Shown here: piece after piece, positions 36,401-50,600 of the stretch
How the letters are laid out: each line of letters begins with the position of its first letter
Position numbering within the stretch: position 1 is the stretch's first letter
Assembly: GCA_023548195.1 (NCBI GenBank)
Contig: JAJHZJ010000808.1
Coordinates: 5,670,889 to 5,734,888, forward strand
From: Bettongia penicillata ogilbyi
Taxonomy: Eukaryota > Chordata > Mammalia > Diprotodontia > Potoroidae
DNA length: 64,000 nucleotides
Direction: 5' to 3'
The notes under the pieces: model-generated
What the model saw: only the letters and a program-made list of their open reading frames with translations
The model's database searches: none
What the model was told of the DNA's origin: nothing
Program-made: the position numbers and the translations under genes

Positions 36401-39400
36401 TTTGAATTCACTTATGCGGTGCCAAAACATCCATGTTAGATTTAAGCAGGATTTTTGAATGAGAGAAGAAAGAAGTTGACTAGCTAAATAAGGCTAACAT
36501 TTGTAAGGGTGAATACAGAAATATGGATAGCCACAAAAGAAAGAAAGGGAGTTTGGTTTGTTTTTAGTTAAGCAGGAGATGGACAAGGAAATGGGGAACG
36601 ACAGGTTGAAGTCTAAGGATCATCCATCTTTTTTACAAAATAATATAAGAAGATGATGAGAAACTTGATGAAGAGTCATATATTGTTAAGGAGAGCTTAG
36701 AAAGGTACTTTTGATTACTATGGAGAACTTTGGAAATGCTAATGACTATTTGTTTAAGAACTCTTTTGGTTGGCAGAAATAGGCCTTTGTAAGATTCCTG
36801 TGACCCAAAGTGTACCTTGTTAATATCTTTCATGTTGTTTTCAAAATCTCTTAACAATCTGTATAGTTTTCCTGAACTTATTCTGTTCTATAAAAAAAAT
36901 GTAAAACATGAATATTACATGTATTATAGAGGAGGACTTTTGGTCTTTGTTAAAAATTGTTATCTATTGCTTACCAGTGTTATTACTTCTTATCTATCAG
37001 TTTTTTCTGTTTAGGTATAATTTTCATTTTTTGTATTTTGATGCATTTCTTGATTTTCTTGTAATCCTAGCATAAAGGCTGTCTTTACTAGTAAAATCTG
37101 AGAATCGTTGCAATATGAAATTTATCCGATACACTCATACAAACTTACTGAGTGTAGTATTTGTTTTTTAAAATTGAAAGACTCCTTACAAAATTTTAAC
37201 TGGTATTCTAAAGGAAAATTTAAAGGGTAGTTTTACATCATTTTGTTTAGTAATGATACTACTTCAGCCTAACAGAATAGAATTTTCAGGTTTAATTTAC
37301 TAAAAGTTGTCTTAATTTTTTTTCTTTAAATATAGCAATTTATGATGACCAATAAGCTGGACACAGCAATGTGGCTTTCTCGATTGTTCACAGTTTATTG
37401 CTCTGCTTTATTTGTTCTTCCTCTTCTTGGGTATGTATTGTGCCTGTTTTATTTTACATATTTATTTGGGTCATGAATTCTACAAGTATTTATTGAAACC
37501 AACCATTTGTAAAGAATTTCTAGGCGTCCTTGGGGAAACAAGAATGAATAAATCAATCCCTGCACTTTAGAGTTTAAAATCATTTTTTGAAATTGAGGTA
37601 AATTTTGTTCTTTAATATTTGTGAAAACTAAGGTTTTAAGCAAAAATGGTTTAGTGGAGCCAGGTAATGAGTTTGGGCTGTTAACACTATTATGTAATGG
37701 GTAGAATGACTTTTCTTTATAAAATCTGGTAGCTGCTGATAGGCATTTGTATGAAGTGAGTCTGCTTTTAATAATATCTGAAGAGTATTTTTAAAGTAAT
37801 CTCATCCATCAATGGCAAGCAGTGGATTTGGGTGTTGTGCAATTATGATGCAATTCCCTAATGAGGAAGATTCATGGTGGTTGTTTGTGTTGTATGGTAA
37901 TTTTTCCTCTGGTAATTTGCAGGTTGCATGAAGCAGCCAGCTTTTATCAGCGTGCCTTGCTGGCAAATGCTCTCACCAGTGCTCTGAGACTACACCAAAG
38001 ATTACCACACTTCCAGTTAAGCAGGGCTTTCCTGGCCCAGGCTTTATTAGAGGACAGCTGCCACTACCTTTTGTATTCTCTCATCTTTGTCAACTCTTAC
38101 CCAGTTACAAGTATCCTTATCTACGGTTTTTACCTTGAACTTTAGCGGTATGTGCTGTGGGACAGGGCTCAACAAATCCTGGATGCTAGGTTATCATGGC
38201 ACCTAATCAATAAGTGCCCATTTCACCTAGTATTTCTAATAGTTACAGTAAAATGTGACCGTATGAATTTAGGAGTTTCAGTGTTATACCACATGTGTTA
38301 GAACTTTTGAACATTCCGGTTGGTGCTAGTTCCTCCCAGGGTTCTGAAGAAGTAGATGTCTGTAGTATTAGATAGAGCTTCTTGACTTGCTTCCCTCTCC
38401 TGCCAGCTGGCTTTTTCTGAGGAAAGTTCATCCGTAGACCTTTTTCTTAGTCCGTCTCCTTCCCTGGCACAGAGAAAACCCAGTGATATTTCTGAGTACC
38501 TAGGGGACACAGTTGGTAATCAAGTGCCAGCCAAGGCTGGAGTCAGGAAGATTATTTTCCTCAGTTCAAATTCAGCCTCAGACATTTATAGCTGTGTGAT
38601 CCCGGGCAAGTCACTTAACCCTCTTTGCCTCAGTTTCCTTATCTAGAATGAGCTAGAGAAAGAAATGGCAAACCACCCCAGTATCTCTGCCAATAAGACC
38701 TCAAAATGGGCCCACAGAGACTTGGACATGGCTGAGCTACAACACCAAGTAATAGCATAGCATGATCTATGCTAGTGCAGTTATCTGATGTACAAGGAGT
38801 TCTTGTGGTTTTTGTTTCATTTTGTTCACATTAGGCTCCTTTTCTCTGTGTGGTTTGGATTAGCCAAATCATTCTTGAGGTCAGCTAGGTTCAGTCATTT
38901 TCAGTTGTGTCTGACTCTTGAGCCCATTTGGGATTTTCTTGGCAAAATTACTGGGATGGTTTGCTGTTTCTTTTTCTAGCTCATTTAGAGAAAGGGAAAC
39001 TAAGGCACACAGCGTTAAGTGATTTGCCCAGGGTCACACAGCTCATAAGTGTCAGAGGTCAGATTTGAATTTGAGGGGTATTCCTTACTTTACACTTGGC
39101 ACCGTGCCCCTATCCACTGTGCCACCTAGCTGCCCTCATGATACCTAGCTGTGCCCTACACATCCTTGGACAGAAAAGTCTTTTAAGGCACCCAAAGACA
39201 TATATGTCATTTTATTGATCATTGGAGACAAAACTTTGTTCAATATGTACAGTAGATCTTTTGACATAAATAAATATGACCTTAAGAGGAAAGATATCTC
39301 CTTTAATATTTCCAGTGTTTAATTTAGTTATAAAAAAAAGATTAAACAATACTAATGTACTCAAATTTTGGATAATCTAGGTTTATATTTCTTTATTTCT

Positions 39401-42400
39401 GGTTTTTTTCCCCATTGGCTCTGGATAGGATGATCATTTGAATATAGTTAGCTGAAATAGAAATTGTCTTAAAAGTATTTGATGAATCTTAAATTTTCCT
39501 TAATTCTTTGCTTCAGTGAGTATCTTTCCGGTCTTGTTATTCTCTTTACTTCATGCTGCTACATACACAAAAAAGGTTCTTGATGTGAGTATGTCACTTG
39601 ACACATTTTTAAGATCTTGTTATAGTTAAATTTTTTTATATGTAAGACTAAGGCATTTTAGCAGTTAGAACAGCAAGCAAATTTTTCTGCTCCTATCTAT
39701 CTCTACTATTAAGTTAGGTAATAATGATTTTAATTTTGGCTTTTTCGCGATTGTTGTTGAAACAAATGACACTTTGTTCCAAAACAGTGTGAGCTTTGTT
39801 TCATAATCCTCATTTCTTTGAACCTTTATTGTGCTCCTTCAGTTCTGATATACTGGTTAGTCAGGGTTCTTTTACACATTGATGTTTGGGACACTAGGTG
39901 GTGCAGTGGATAGAGCACCAGTGCAGAAGTCAGGAGGGCCTGAGTTCAAATCTCACCTCTGACACTTGACGCTCCCTAGCTGTGTGACCTTGGGCAAGTC
40001 ACTTAACCCCAAGTGCCTCATCCTGGGTCATCTCCAGTCATCCTGATGAAATCTGGTCATTGGATTCAGGTAGCTCTGGAGGAGAAGAGAAGCTGGTGAC
40101 CTGCACAGCCCTCCCTCACTCAAAACAAAGTCAAGTGCAAGTCATGTCATTATTTCTCTGATGGTATGGTCTTCTTCTGCAACAAAGGACAAACACACAC
40201 ATTGTTTATTCCCGCCTCCTGATGTTTCTGTATTTCCTGCTTCTGTATTTCTTTTATTGGTGGAAAATGACATAAACCTGGCATTTTTATGCCTATTTTA
40301 GGGCATGAATACTCTAAAGTGAACAAAAGTCTCTTTTCTGTATTGTGCTAGGGTTTTTTCCTATTCTTATGGTCACTGTGATTCTGCAAAAAGCACAAAA
40401 AAGGGCTAGGTAATTTCCTAGTAGGTAAGGTTTTTGTCATTACTGTTTTAAATCTGGCCCTGTGATTTGATTGATGTCAGGAATACCCAGTGTGGAAACT
40501 TCCTTCACCAATGAACTCTGAATCCATTTGTAAATTGAATATTAGAGCATTACCTTGGAGCGCTGAGAAGATTAAGTGACTTGTCCCTATTCATATAGTG
40601 TATCTGAGTCAGCATTTGGAGCCTTTTTCTGACTTCAAGGCTGGCCCTTCATCCATTCATTGACTCTTATGCAAGGTACTTTGTAAACTTTAAATTATAA
40701 TGTATAGTTATTATATTATGTATAAATGTGAGGTTTTCACATTTTTAACCTCTTCAATACCAGTCGATCTTAATATGGTAAGGGTAATCATCAGCCTTGG
40801 AAAGTTTTCATTTTTTTGGTTAACTTTTAAAATACATAAAATGTCCTTAAAACAACAAAAACTAAAAGTATAGGTTCTTTTAAAAGTTATTTATTTTGTG
40901 GTTTATGTGCATTATTGGATAGTTGAGGGTGATAGACCTAAATAAAATTTTCTTGGGTAGAAGACACATTGAAAGTAAGCCTCCTTCTGATATTATCAGT
41001 TGTTGATATGTATCAGACTCCCCATTTGGCATCTGTTACACGTTTTTACATTTTTGTTGATAATTTCTCATTTTTTTCTGCCATGTCACTTCCCAATAAA
41101 CTGCTGCTCTTGTAGACCCCTTGTTTACAACAGAACAGCTAAGCAAAACAAACCACCATACGATCCGCACCTGAAGTTAGGCTCCTGTCTCCCTTCAAAG
41201 AGCACGGAAGTGTGTAGTTCATCGTTGGTCTTGTGCAGGCATGATTAGGCATTGAGTAGTATCTGAATTCTGATGTCTGCTGGAGGTGTTTGCCTTTGCA
41301 TTATTAATTGGGATTTTGATGTCTTAGTTCATTTTTTTTGTTTTGCATTAGTCCGTACGGAATTTTGGTTGGTTGTATTGGCTGCTGCATATGCCAGTGT
41401 GCTCTCTAAAATAAGAAGAGAATTGGGAAACCAAATAACATTTTATGTTTCTAATTTGTCTTCTTTTGTCATTTTTAGGCAAGGGGTTCAAATAGTTTGC
41501 CTCTACTAAGATCTGTTTTGGAAAAATTAAATGCCAATCAACAGAACATTCTGAAATTTATTGCATGCAATGAAATTTTCTTGATGCCTGCTACAGTTTT
41601 TATGCTTCTCAGGTAAGAATACAAGTACTTGGATGCATTATTTTTTAGGTTAATGATGTTAAGTAATGGATAAAGAGAGGCTAATGTGTTAACTGTTAAA
41701 TTCAGTGAACAAATGCTTATTAAGCACCCACCGAGTGTCAGCTACTCTCTGATAGGTGCTTGGGATACAAAGACAAAATAATGTATTCTCTGCCTTGGAT
41801 GAACCTGTGCCCTTGTCTTCTTTTTCATTCGTGTTGGCTAATTTCTAAGACAGATAGAGAGATTCCGTGGTTCAGTGTTTTGCTCTTCTTGGAGCCAGTA
41901 TGTTCTTCTGGTAATGTAGGCCTATTTATTCTTTTCCCCTGAGGGTAGAAATGCTGTTCACTATTACCTGCCTTTACTTTTTCATTGTATGTATCTGGAA
42001 ACTCTTCATTTCTCCCTCAGTCTTTTTCAAAGCAAGTGCTAAGTCAGGAAGCAGCCTTGTATAGGAAGTCGGCAAACTGAGGTTCTAGTCTCTTTCTGCT
42101 ACTTACTATGTGACTGCAGGCAAATCTTTTCTTGCATTTAAGTACTTTCATTCACTCATTAATGACTGTTATATGGAAAGTTCAAGGTCATGACAACAGT
42201 CAGTGCTGAAGGCTTCTTCTGTATCTTCCTTCATGTTTTCAGTTCAGCAAGCATTTGTTGTATGTTCTGAAGACATGGTTCCTTATCCTAAAGAATTTAA
42301 GATTACATCTTCTGTTCCTTACATTTCCTAATTCCTAGATTTGGTTTTGTTTTGTTTTGTTTTTTTCTTTGAGTTGTTTCCTTTTTTTAACTGGATACAG

Positions 42401-44643
42401 ATGTGTATGTGTGTATGACAGGCAGTGTCAGATAATGAAATAATTTAGCTTGTTCCTATGTCAGATTTCCAAATCCAGAATATTATGCTTAATAAGTAGC
42501 AGAATTTAAGGTGGTCCTCACAGCAATTCAGCCTTTAAGTAGTAAAAACATGTTTTTTCATCTCATATAAAATGGAAAGATGCTCTGCTAACCTTTTGCT
42601 CTTGCTTATAGACTATTAATGTCTTTTATACTATAAGAAAGGGAGTAAGTTCATGTTCAACACATAATATGTACTAGACATTGAGCACTTTACAAATATC
42701 TTTTCTCATTGCTATCATGCCTATTGATTAGAAGAATTTATGCTGAGTAATATTATACTTTTAACTAAGAAGATAATATTTAGCCCATCAACTGAAGGAC
42801 ATGCTAAGCAGTGTGTTTCCTTGACCATGCTGCTAACTCACTCAATTACACATACACTAAAAGATAAAGATTCTACTGAGCTTATTCTTTGGTGACTGTA
42901 AAAAAGTCTTTAATTTAGCATGGTAAAACACTATCTTACAAGATCTCATTCAAAGGATGTGTGTAAAAGTAGTATATATATATCTGTGTTACCCTCATGG
43001 CTATTGTACTGATATTTACTTATTTTGGAAATTGGATGAATCTGTGATCCTGATTTATGTCTTCTGTTCAGAACTGCAGCTTTCAACCCATTTATACCTT
43101 TTCATTTTTGGTCCCTCTTGTCTATGTTCTTTAAATCCACTATTCGGTATCCAAGATGTGGTCGTCAAACTTGTTGGAGACTACAGATCTCCTGGTTATT
43201 TTGTAGATACTACTGGTAGAATATGTAAATTATCTATCCACTTTTATCTCTCTTGATATATGATCTGCCCCCTTCCTATTCCAGTCCATATCGCTGATCT
43301 CTTTTACATCACTTCTTGTATCCAGTTCTTTGTTGATAATGTGCTACAGTCTGCTTAGAACTATTTTATGTTTCTTCCTTGTTCTTTAGATGGTTCCAAG
43401 CTTTAATGCTTAGATAACTGTGCTGTTCTGCAATTTAAAGTCATATGACATCCCTGCAGAAATATTGATAAAAGATATACTTTATTAAAGTTATAAAGAT
43501 GAGTTTTTGATTTAGAGAGAAGTTTGGGATCATTACAACCACTGAGCAGTAATCTGAATGGAATCGAGTCTACTCTTCCTTCTGCTCAATTCTAGGTCAA
43601 GTTCATTGTCCTTTTGCAGACTCTATCCATTCCAAACTGATTGATAAGCTTTAGGGACTTGAACAACTGTCGTTTTTCACCCATTTGATTTTTCCTGTAT
43701 ACTTAGGCTGAGCTCTTTTGAATGATTATAGATCATACTTTGCAGGCAATGCAATCAATGTTGTTGGGAATCTCTCATCAGTTTAGACTGTGCTGGATAT
43801 TTTTCATGACAGTGGAAAATATCCTTTAGCAGGTACACATCTCCCTGCAGTAATCAGTAGGTCATTAAACATTTGCCCCTGTTGTAACATATTTCAAGGA
43901 ATTTTGTATGATTTTAACATATGCATAGGAGACACTTTGAATAAGACCCTTTAAAATGATGTTTGGCCATGACAGATTGAATACTTGGCATGACAGATTG
44001 AATACTTGTTTTCAGTTACTGCATAATAAGTACAATGGAATCTTCTATTTGCTGCACCTTTTAGTATAAAAGTTGTAACAACTGTGAAGATGTAATCCTC
44101 TGTAGAATATTTGTAAAAACTTGTTCTGTCTCATTTTTCTTCTAGAATGTGTGTGGAAATATTTCTCATTAAGATTTTGTAGACATATGAGAGTTGTTTT
44201 GTCGATATCTTCTTGATCTTTTTTTTAAGTAATATGTGTTACAGAGATTGCCCTGTTTCAGATATTTTGAGAATTAGTTCCTCAGTGCTTTCAAAATCAG
44301 TCAACTTAAATACTTGATCCGGTCCAGCAGCTTTTCCCAGTTGTTTTTTTTTTTAGGCTATTTCTATTCTCTTACATGGCAGATCAAAAATTATGTTATT
44401 AGCATTCAAATGTGGTGGCCTTGTTGTCATTGACCAAGGAAATAGTTTGTTATAGAAATCTTAAAAAGTCTTTTCTATTTTCATCTGTATATTGTTATGA
44501 CTAAAGAACTATCCTTCCCCCCATAGAAGTTGAGGTAGTTTTTCCATAAAAGTGGTTGAGACCTTCCTTAAGACTTGACTGCTTAGAAAAGTAAAGATTG
44601 AGACTCTTGGTGTCATTCCCTCATCATCTGAGTACAAAAGAGC

Positions 44644-44674
<31 letters not shown>

Positions 44675-47600
44675 CGAGCGAGCATGTGAGCGAGAGAAAG
44701 AGAAGTTCAGAAATATTATGATGCATGATGGCTAACTCAGGCTGGCTGAGCTCAATCAACTCTACAACTCTCAGTGATAATCCTTCTTGAATAGTCTGCA
44801 ATGGTGAGGTAAATCTCCTTTTCTTAAGGGCTGAGTGTCCCATTTTGTTCCAGTAAATTATCAAAAGACTGGCCTGAATGAGACCCAGCCTAGAACAGTT
44901 TTCTTCACTTTATTCCTTAAATGCTTTTAGGATGATTTGTTTAATTGGGTCTCATCTGAAGCTCTCTACAAACTCATTTTGCTTTGTACTGTATACTGTA
45001 TTATGAGGTGATACTATTCATATATAGTCTTTTACAGTTTTCCTGTTTTAAGATTTTACAAATGAGTCTATATTCTAAACCACTGTTGCTTTTGGTGTCT
45101 ATGTCTCTGACAAGGAAGTGAAGTGTTTGTTGAGAAGTTTCATGATTCTTTTCACCTTCTTATTGTGACTATTGCTACATTGGTTAAAGTTTCATAGGAA
45201 GTCCTGCTCATCTTTGTCTATATATGATATATATATTTGTTTATCAATTTCCCATTTTTCTTTTTAAAAATAAATTTTATTTGTGCCTCATTTTGTCTTT
45301 GCATTACAATTATTTTCCCCTATTACCTTCCCCCCAACATTCATTCCCTAGTGACCAAAAGAATTAAGCAAAAGCATCTTAAACAGAGACAGTGTTTGAC
45401 CCTGGATATACTAATCTATCCAGGTAGTCCCCTGTAGGGCAGAAGTGTTTCATTATTTCCTCTTTGGGATCTTTATTAGATTTTCCTTTAGAGTTTTATT
45501 TCCTTTGAGTGATCATTTTATTTGCATTTTATAGACTCTGTTGCCCATTCTTCTGCATTTAGTTTATTGTAAAAGGTCAGTTTGGAGCTGTTTTAATTGC
45601 ATAGCATTCTTTTCTCAATTTTATTCTTTTACTTTGTGTTGATTTTGATCTTTAGTTTAGGAAGTTGATGGTTTGACTGTTTATGGACCAGTTTGGAGAG
45701 GATGCCCACATGAGTGCCCAGTTATTGCTGTCATTGTTATATGATGTTCGTCCTCTCCAGAAAGGATTCATAATATAGAGGCATAAACTTCCTCTGTGGC
45801 TTTGGCTTCCTTCAGTTTCTTGATCCAGAGTCATTTTCCATTCTTTTTCCATCATCTGCCCCTACACCTTTGCCTGGAAGTTAACTAGTATAGTGTATGT
45901 TGATTTGCACAGTTGTAATGAGTTCTTTGCAAAGTTTTCCCACCTCATGCAACAGATGCTTATGTGTTCACAAGTTCTAGTTATTTTTGCAATGACATTT
46001 TTGCTGATATTCTTCTTACGTGATTTAATATGAGATGGTCAAATATCACATGAAATGATGTTTCTGACTGTTTTGGATGCATGATAAAACCAATTCCATC
46101 AACTCCTTTATTGGTCTCTCCAAGATAGGTGTGGTCTCTCCTCCTATTTAGCTGCAACTTGTTTTTGTCTTTCATTTATATTTTTGAAGTTGATATAGTT
46201 CAATTTCTGGAGTAGTATGTGTCAGTTTATTGGTTACTGGACAAAGATCTCATATTTAGGGTACCAGTAGTTAAACTAATATTTAGATGGTTAAAATGTC
46301 AGTGACTTTTACAGATGAAAATTCATTTATTATGTAACTTATAGTGAGCAAATGAGGTTTTAACCAGTTACCAATAGGAAATTAATGATTTTTAAAAAAT
46401 ATTATTTAATGAATTAATCTCTGCATTTGACATCGTACGAGCTCATTCGTAGTTCTGATTTCCCTCTACAATATTAGCAAAATTTGCAGCTAGTGTTAAA
46501 ATAATCTTTCCAGCTACAGTGTGGCATGGTAGAAAGAGCTTCTTGTAGTCAGAGGATATATTTTGATAGAGTCTGACTTGGCAGCTTCTACCTTTATGAT
46601 GTTGGCCAAATGACTCAAAATCTTGGGGCCTTAGTTTCAGCTCCCTTCCAACTCTAAATTTGTGGTCCTGTGAGTCTACATTTGATAATAAGTAACATTC
46701 AAAATCCAGTATTTGAAAATAAATGTAAACATTTGTTTTAATCATTACACATCTATAACCATAGTTTTAAAACAGATAAACTAATTGACAGAAACTTCTA
46801 GTTTCCATGAAACTGTATACAGGTCCTCTTTTTTTTGTGCATTTAAATTCATAATACTTTACTGCGTATGCCTTTTTTGTATGCATATATCTGAACATAG
46901 TTATTGACAGGTTTGCAAGGTTTTAGTAAAGATGTATATGTATATATATATCCTTTTTTATATATATATACACATATATATATAAAGGCTAATATGCAAA
47001 TATTTAAATGACTTCTCATTTATAATCTAATAATATTGGTTGCCTTCTCAAAAGTAAGTGAGAAGGAGTGGGGAAAGGAGAAGAATTTGAAAATCAAAAT
47101 AAAAAAATGAATGTTAAAAAATTTTATATACAATTGGGAAATATGTAATGAAATATAAACAGATATATGTGGAGAGGCAACATGGTGTTAGTTGATAAAA
47201 AATTGGTCTCCAGTCTAGAAACCAAGTTCAAGTCCTTCCTTGGACACCTGACAGTGTGACTTTGAACCAGCACTTTATTTTTCAACATCCTAGACAACTC
47301 TAACAAACTAAATTGAAGAGAAAGAGCCAACCTGCTTTGATAACGGGAACTTCTCACCAGGAACACCTTGCAGTGATGAAATCATGAATCTCATTTTTAA
47401 AAAAGGCACATATTTTGCTCTCTTGTACCAACTGTCCAACCAGACTTTGTTAAATAAAGTATAAGGATAAAGTTTTGTTTAATGATGAAATAGAGTGAAT
47501 TTAATCATGCTTATATATTCGTTATATTTGTTTTTTGTTATTCTAGTGGTCAAGGAAGCTTACTGCAGCCTTTCATATACTACAGATTTCTTACACTTCG

Positions 47601-50600
47601 ATACTCTTCCCGAAGAAATCCATATTGTCGGTAAGATTACACCTTACACAAGACTTTCATCTACTTTTAAAGAAGAAATTAGCTGTATATATTCTCTGTG
47701 ATCTAATACATAACTGCCTGTTAAAATTTAGAAATAGTGTAAATTTACTCTTAAATTTAAGAAAATTTTAATGTATTTTTGTTGTACAAGTGTGGCTTGC
47801 ATTATTAGCTGCATATTTTTACAAAATGGCATAAATTTCCTGTTGTGCAGGAGACTCGGGGTTCTTGAAGGCTCTGTCTCAGGAGTGAGCGCAAGCTCTG
47901 ACTGGTCCTTCCGAGTGTCCCTGAGGTTGCTTGTCCATGTAGGGTTAGAGAGGCTCATCACTAAGCAGTAAGTTATCGTGGGGTGAATATTTTTGGCCAC
48001 AGGAACTGACAAAGACTTTACTAAGCTGTGTTAGTGAAGGGAGCCACCCATACACACTCATAGTAAAATTAGAGATCTTGTGGAGGACCAAGTCACATTT
48101 GTTGTAGTCTGGGGTCAAAAGAACAAACATAAATCTGTTTTATCTATCATATAAAAGAACCTGAACTATGGCACAGGGATGATGAGATAGTTCCCAACCT
48201 CAGGAGGCTTACAGTATAGTTTTAGAAATGAAGCATACATGTGAAAAGTCAGCTAATCATATTGTAGAGAAATAACTGCTCAGTACAGTATAAGAAGTGT
48301 TTCAGGTACATGTGTGATGAATTGCCAGTACAGGCAGTGATTGCTAAAGGAGCTAGGGGGTCTTCAGAAAGGAGTAGCAAATTGATGGGGCCCCAGGATA
48401 TGCAGAATTTTAGATGGGGGGAGAGAAGAAAACATTTGAAAGGAGAGGGTAAGGGAAATAGTGTGAGCGAATGGAAAGGGGAGAAGACAAGATTTGTTTA
48501 GGGGAATGGAAGGGAGGTCTTTTGTCTGGAGCAGAGAGTTCAGGAAGGTAAGAAATTGGAAAGAAACTTAGAAAGGTAAGTTGGGCTCAGACTTTGTGAG
48601 AGTCCTAAATGTCAAGCAAAGAAGTTCAGGTTTTACCCTGTGGCTGTTTCAGATCTATTTAAGGTATTTGGGGAGAGATGTAGTTTTGGGGTTGCAAGAA
48701 CCTAGTTATTAGTACTAGGTAGTGAAGAAGCACTCAGCCCTGCTGCACCACCCACATCCCTACCCCCGTGTAGGAATCCTTCGCTGTAGTGAGACATTGT
48801 GTTCTCCTTGGCATGAAAATAGTAGACTTGCACATATTTATGTCCTGTTGGTTTTGTTTATACAGCAATATCTGTGAGGATACCCATTCTACCACAGGTC
48901 ATTTGGGCTCCCCAGAGGGAATGTCTCTGGTGTGTGTGCTTTCCACTGATGGAAAGCAGGGAATGTTAGTGGATAAAGATTGGACATTGGTTTGGTCTCT
49001 TTTTCTGTCTCCTTGTTCAGTTTGAAGATGAATGGGTTTCTTTAATTCTCTGCTCCTGTTCTGTATTTTGCAGCCTTTGAAAGTCATGGTTGATTTAAAG
49101 GGTGATGAAGTATTCCACCTGACCTGTGCTTAACTTAGTAGGAACTTGCATACTTATCACCTACAGCCTGCAATTAGATAAACCTTGCAGGGCCACTTAT
49201 CATCTATGCACATAGAACTTTACAGAGCTCATAAACATGATAGGCAGATAAAAGCATTGCGGTGTATTTCACACAGTGGTTTATGTATATTTTCTTTCTT
49301 TAGAGGAGATATGCACCACATATATGTTCCAAATTCACAGCCCAACTTCCTTAATTATACACCTGGCTTTTGTAAGATGGTACCTAGATTGAGTGCCAGG
49401 TCTGGAGTCAGGAAGACCTGAGTTTAGATCTAGCAATTATTAGCTCTGTGACTCTGGACAAATCCTTTAACCTTTGTCTCAGGTTCCTCAACTTTAAAGT
49501 AGAGATATTAATAGCACCTTCCTTACAGGGTTGTTTTGAGGATCAAATGAAATATTTATAAAGCACCTAGCACAGTGCCTGCAAATAGTAGGTAAGATAG
49601 ATAGATAGATAGATACAGATATGCTTATTTCCATCATTTTCTTGATGATGGCTCTTCTTTCCACCATTATACAGGTTGACATAAAGCATTTAAAGATTAT
49701 TGTTTTGGTAGTGTACAGGGCACAATGAAGAAATCAGGGAACTAGCTTAGGAGATAGCCCTTCGATAAGTAAAAGTTATCAGTACTTGAGCTAACAAATA
49801 TATGGCTAATTTGAAGTTTTAACCAGAGTTGTAGTAAAACAAGAAATATATAAAAAATGCCATGACTTCATTTTAAATCTTATTAAACTACTGGTATTGG
49901 TCTATCATTTTCTTAAATATTACTTCTCTTAATTTTATATGATTAGTTTTTATACATTTTAATCAAAAACCTGTGAGTTTGTAAAAATTGTCACCAAGTC
50001 TTTTTATATTTGCCAATTATATGTCCAAGTTTATTCATTATCCTGAAATCCACATCATTAAGCTGATAATATTTCCTATACAATGTGAAGAAGACTTCTT
50101 TTGTGTTGCAGCATGTTGGGCCTTTTCTGCTTTATTGTTTCTTCTCCCTGAACAGTTTCCACCCTCTCTATCTTACTATGTCCCCTTCTCCTCCGTTTTC
50201 CTGATTTAGGACTCACTCAAGTAGCAGGTAGTCTTTGAAAGCTCCTAATGTGACCCTTATGTAGCAGTTGAGCATTGTTGTTACTGGGTTTTGTGAGTTG
50301 TGTGCAGGTCCTTATTTCTTTGTACTCCCCTCCATTATCTGTAGGCAATTAAATTTTTTCCTAAGCTTGCTTTCTCCAATATCCTGTTTACTTAAATAGG
50401 CAAGCTTTTCTTGGCCATTTCTCTCCACATACCTTTTAGTCATTTAGACAGTTTAGAAAAATTTGTGGTTATATACTGAAATGAAGAAGACTGAGAAGGC
50501 CTGAGCTAAAGGACTATTAGCTAATGTCCACTAATAAGCATAAAGTTTATCCGGAAATAAATTTCTATGAAAACTTAAGGTAGTGGGAAAAGAAAGCCTA

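Larger units (their letters stand above)
43400..46200 (-). mobile_element. Degraded RTE-type LINE (antisense) in intron 5
   Basis: Minus-strand frames at 46175-45981 (YLGETNKGVDGIGFIMHP), ~45930-45885 (STYTILVNFQAKV) and 45855-45652 (LYIMNPFWRG) match in order the endonuclease of the RTE-like LINE often annotated as craniofacial development protein 2-like. A GKAAGPD string near 44330 is a plausible RT start. Downstream of that the match is weak. Many stops and shifts; non-functional. Confidence 0.65.

Noticed and set aside
43900..44340. RRKMRQN..FYRGL-like string read after GKAAGPD on the minus strand
   Set aside because: In the LINE family I compared, that motif should precede the GKAxGPD motif, so the order is wrong. 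I keep only the endonuclease readings as good evidence.
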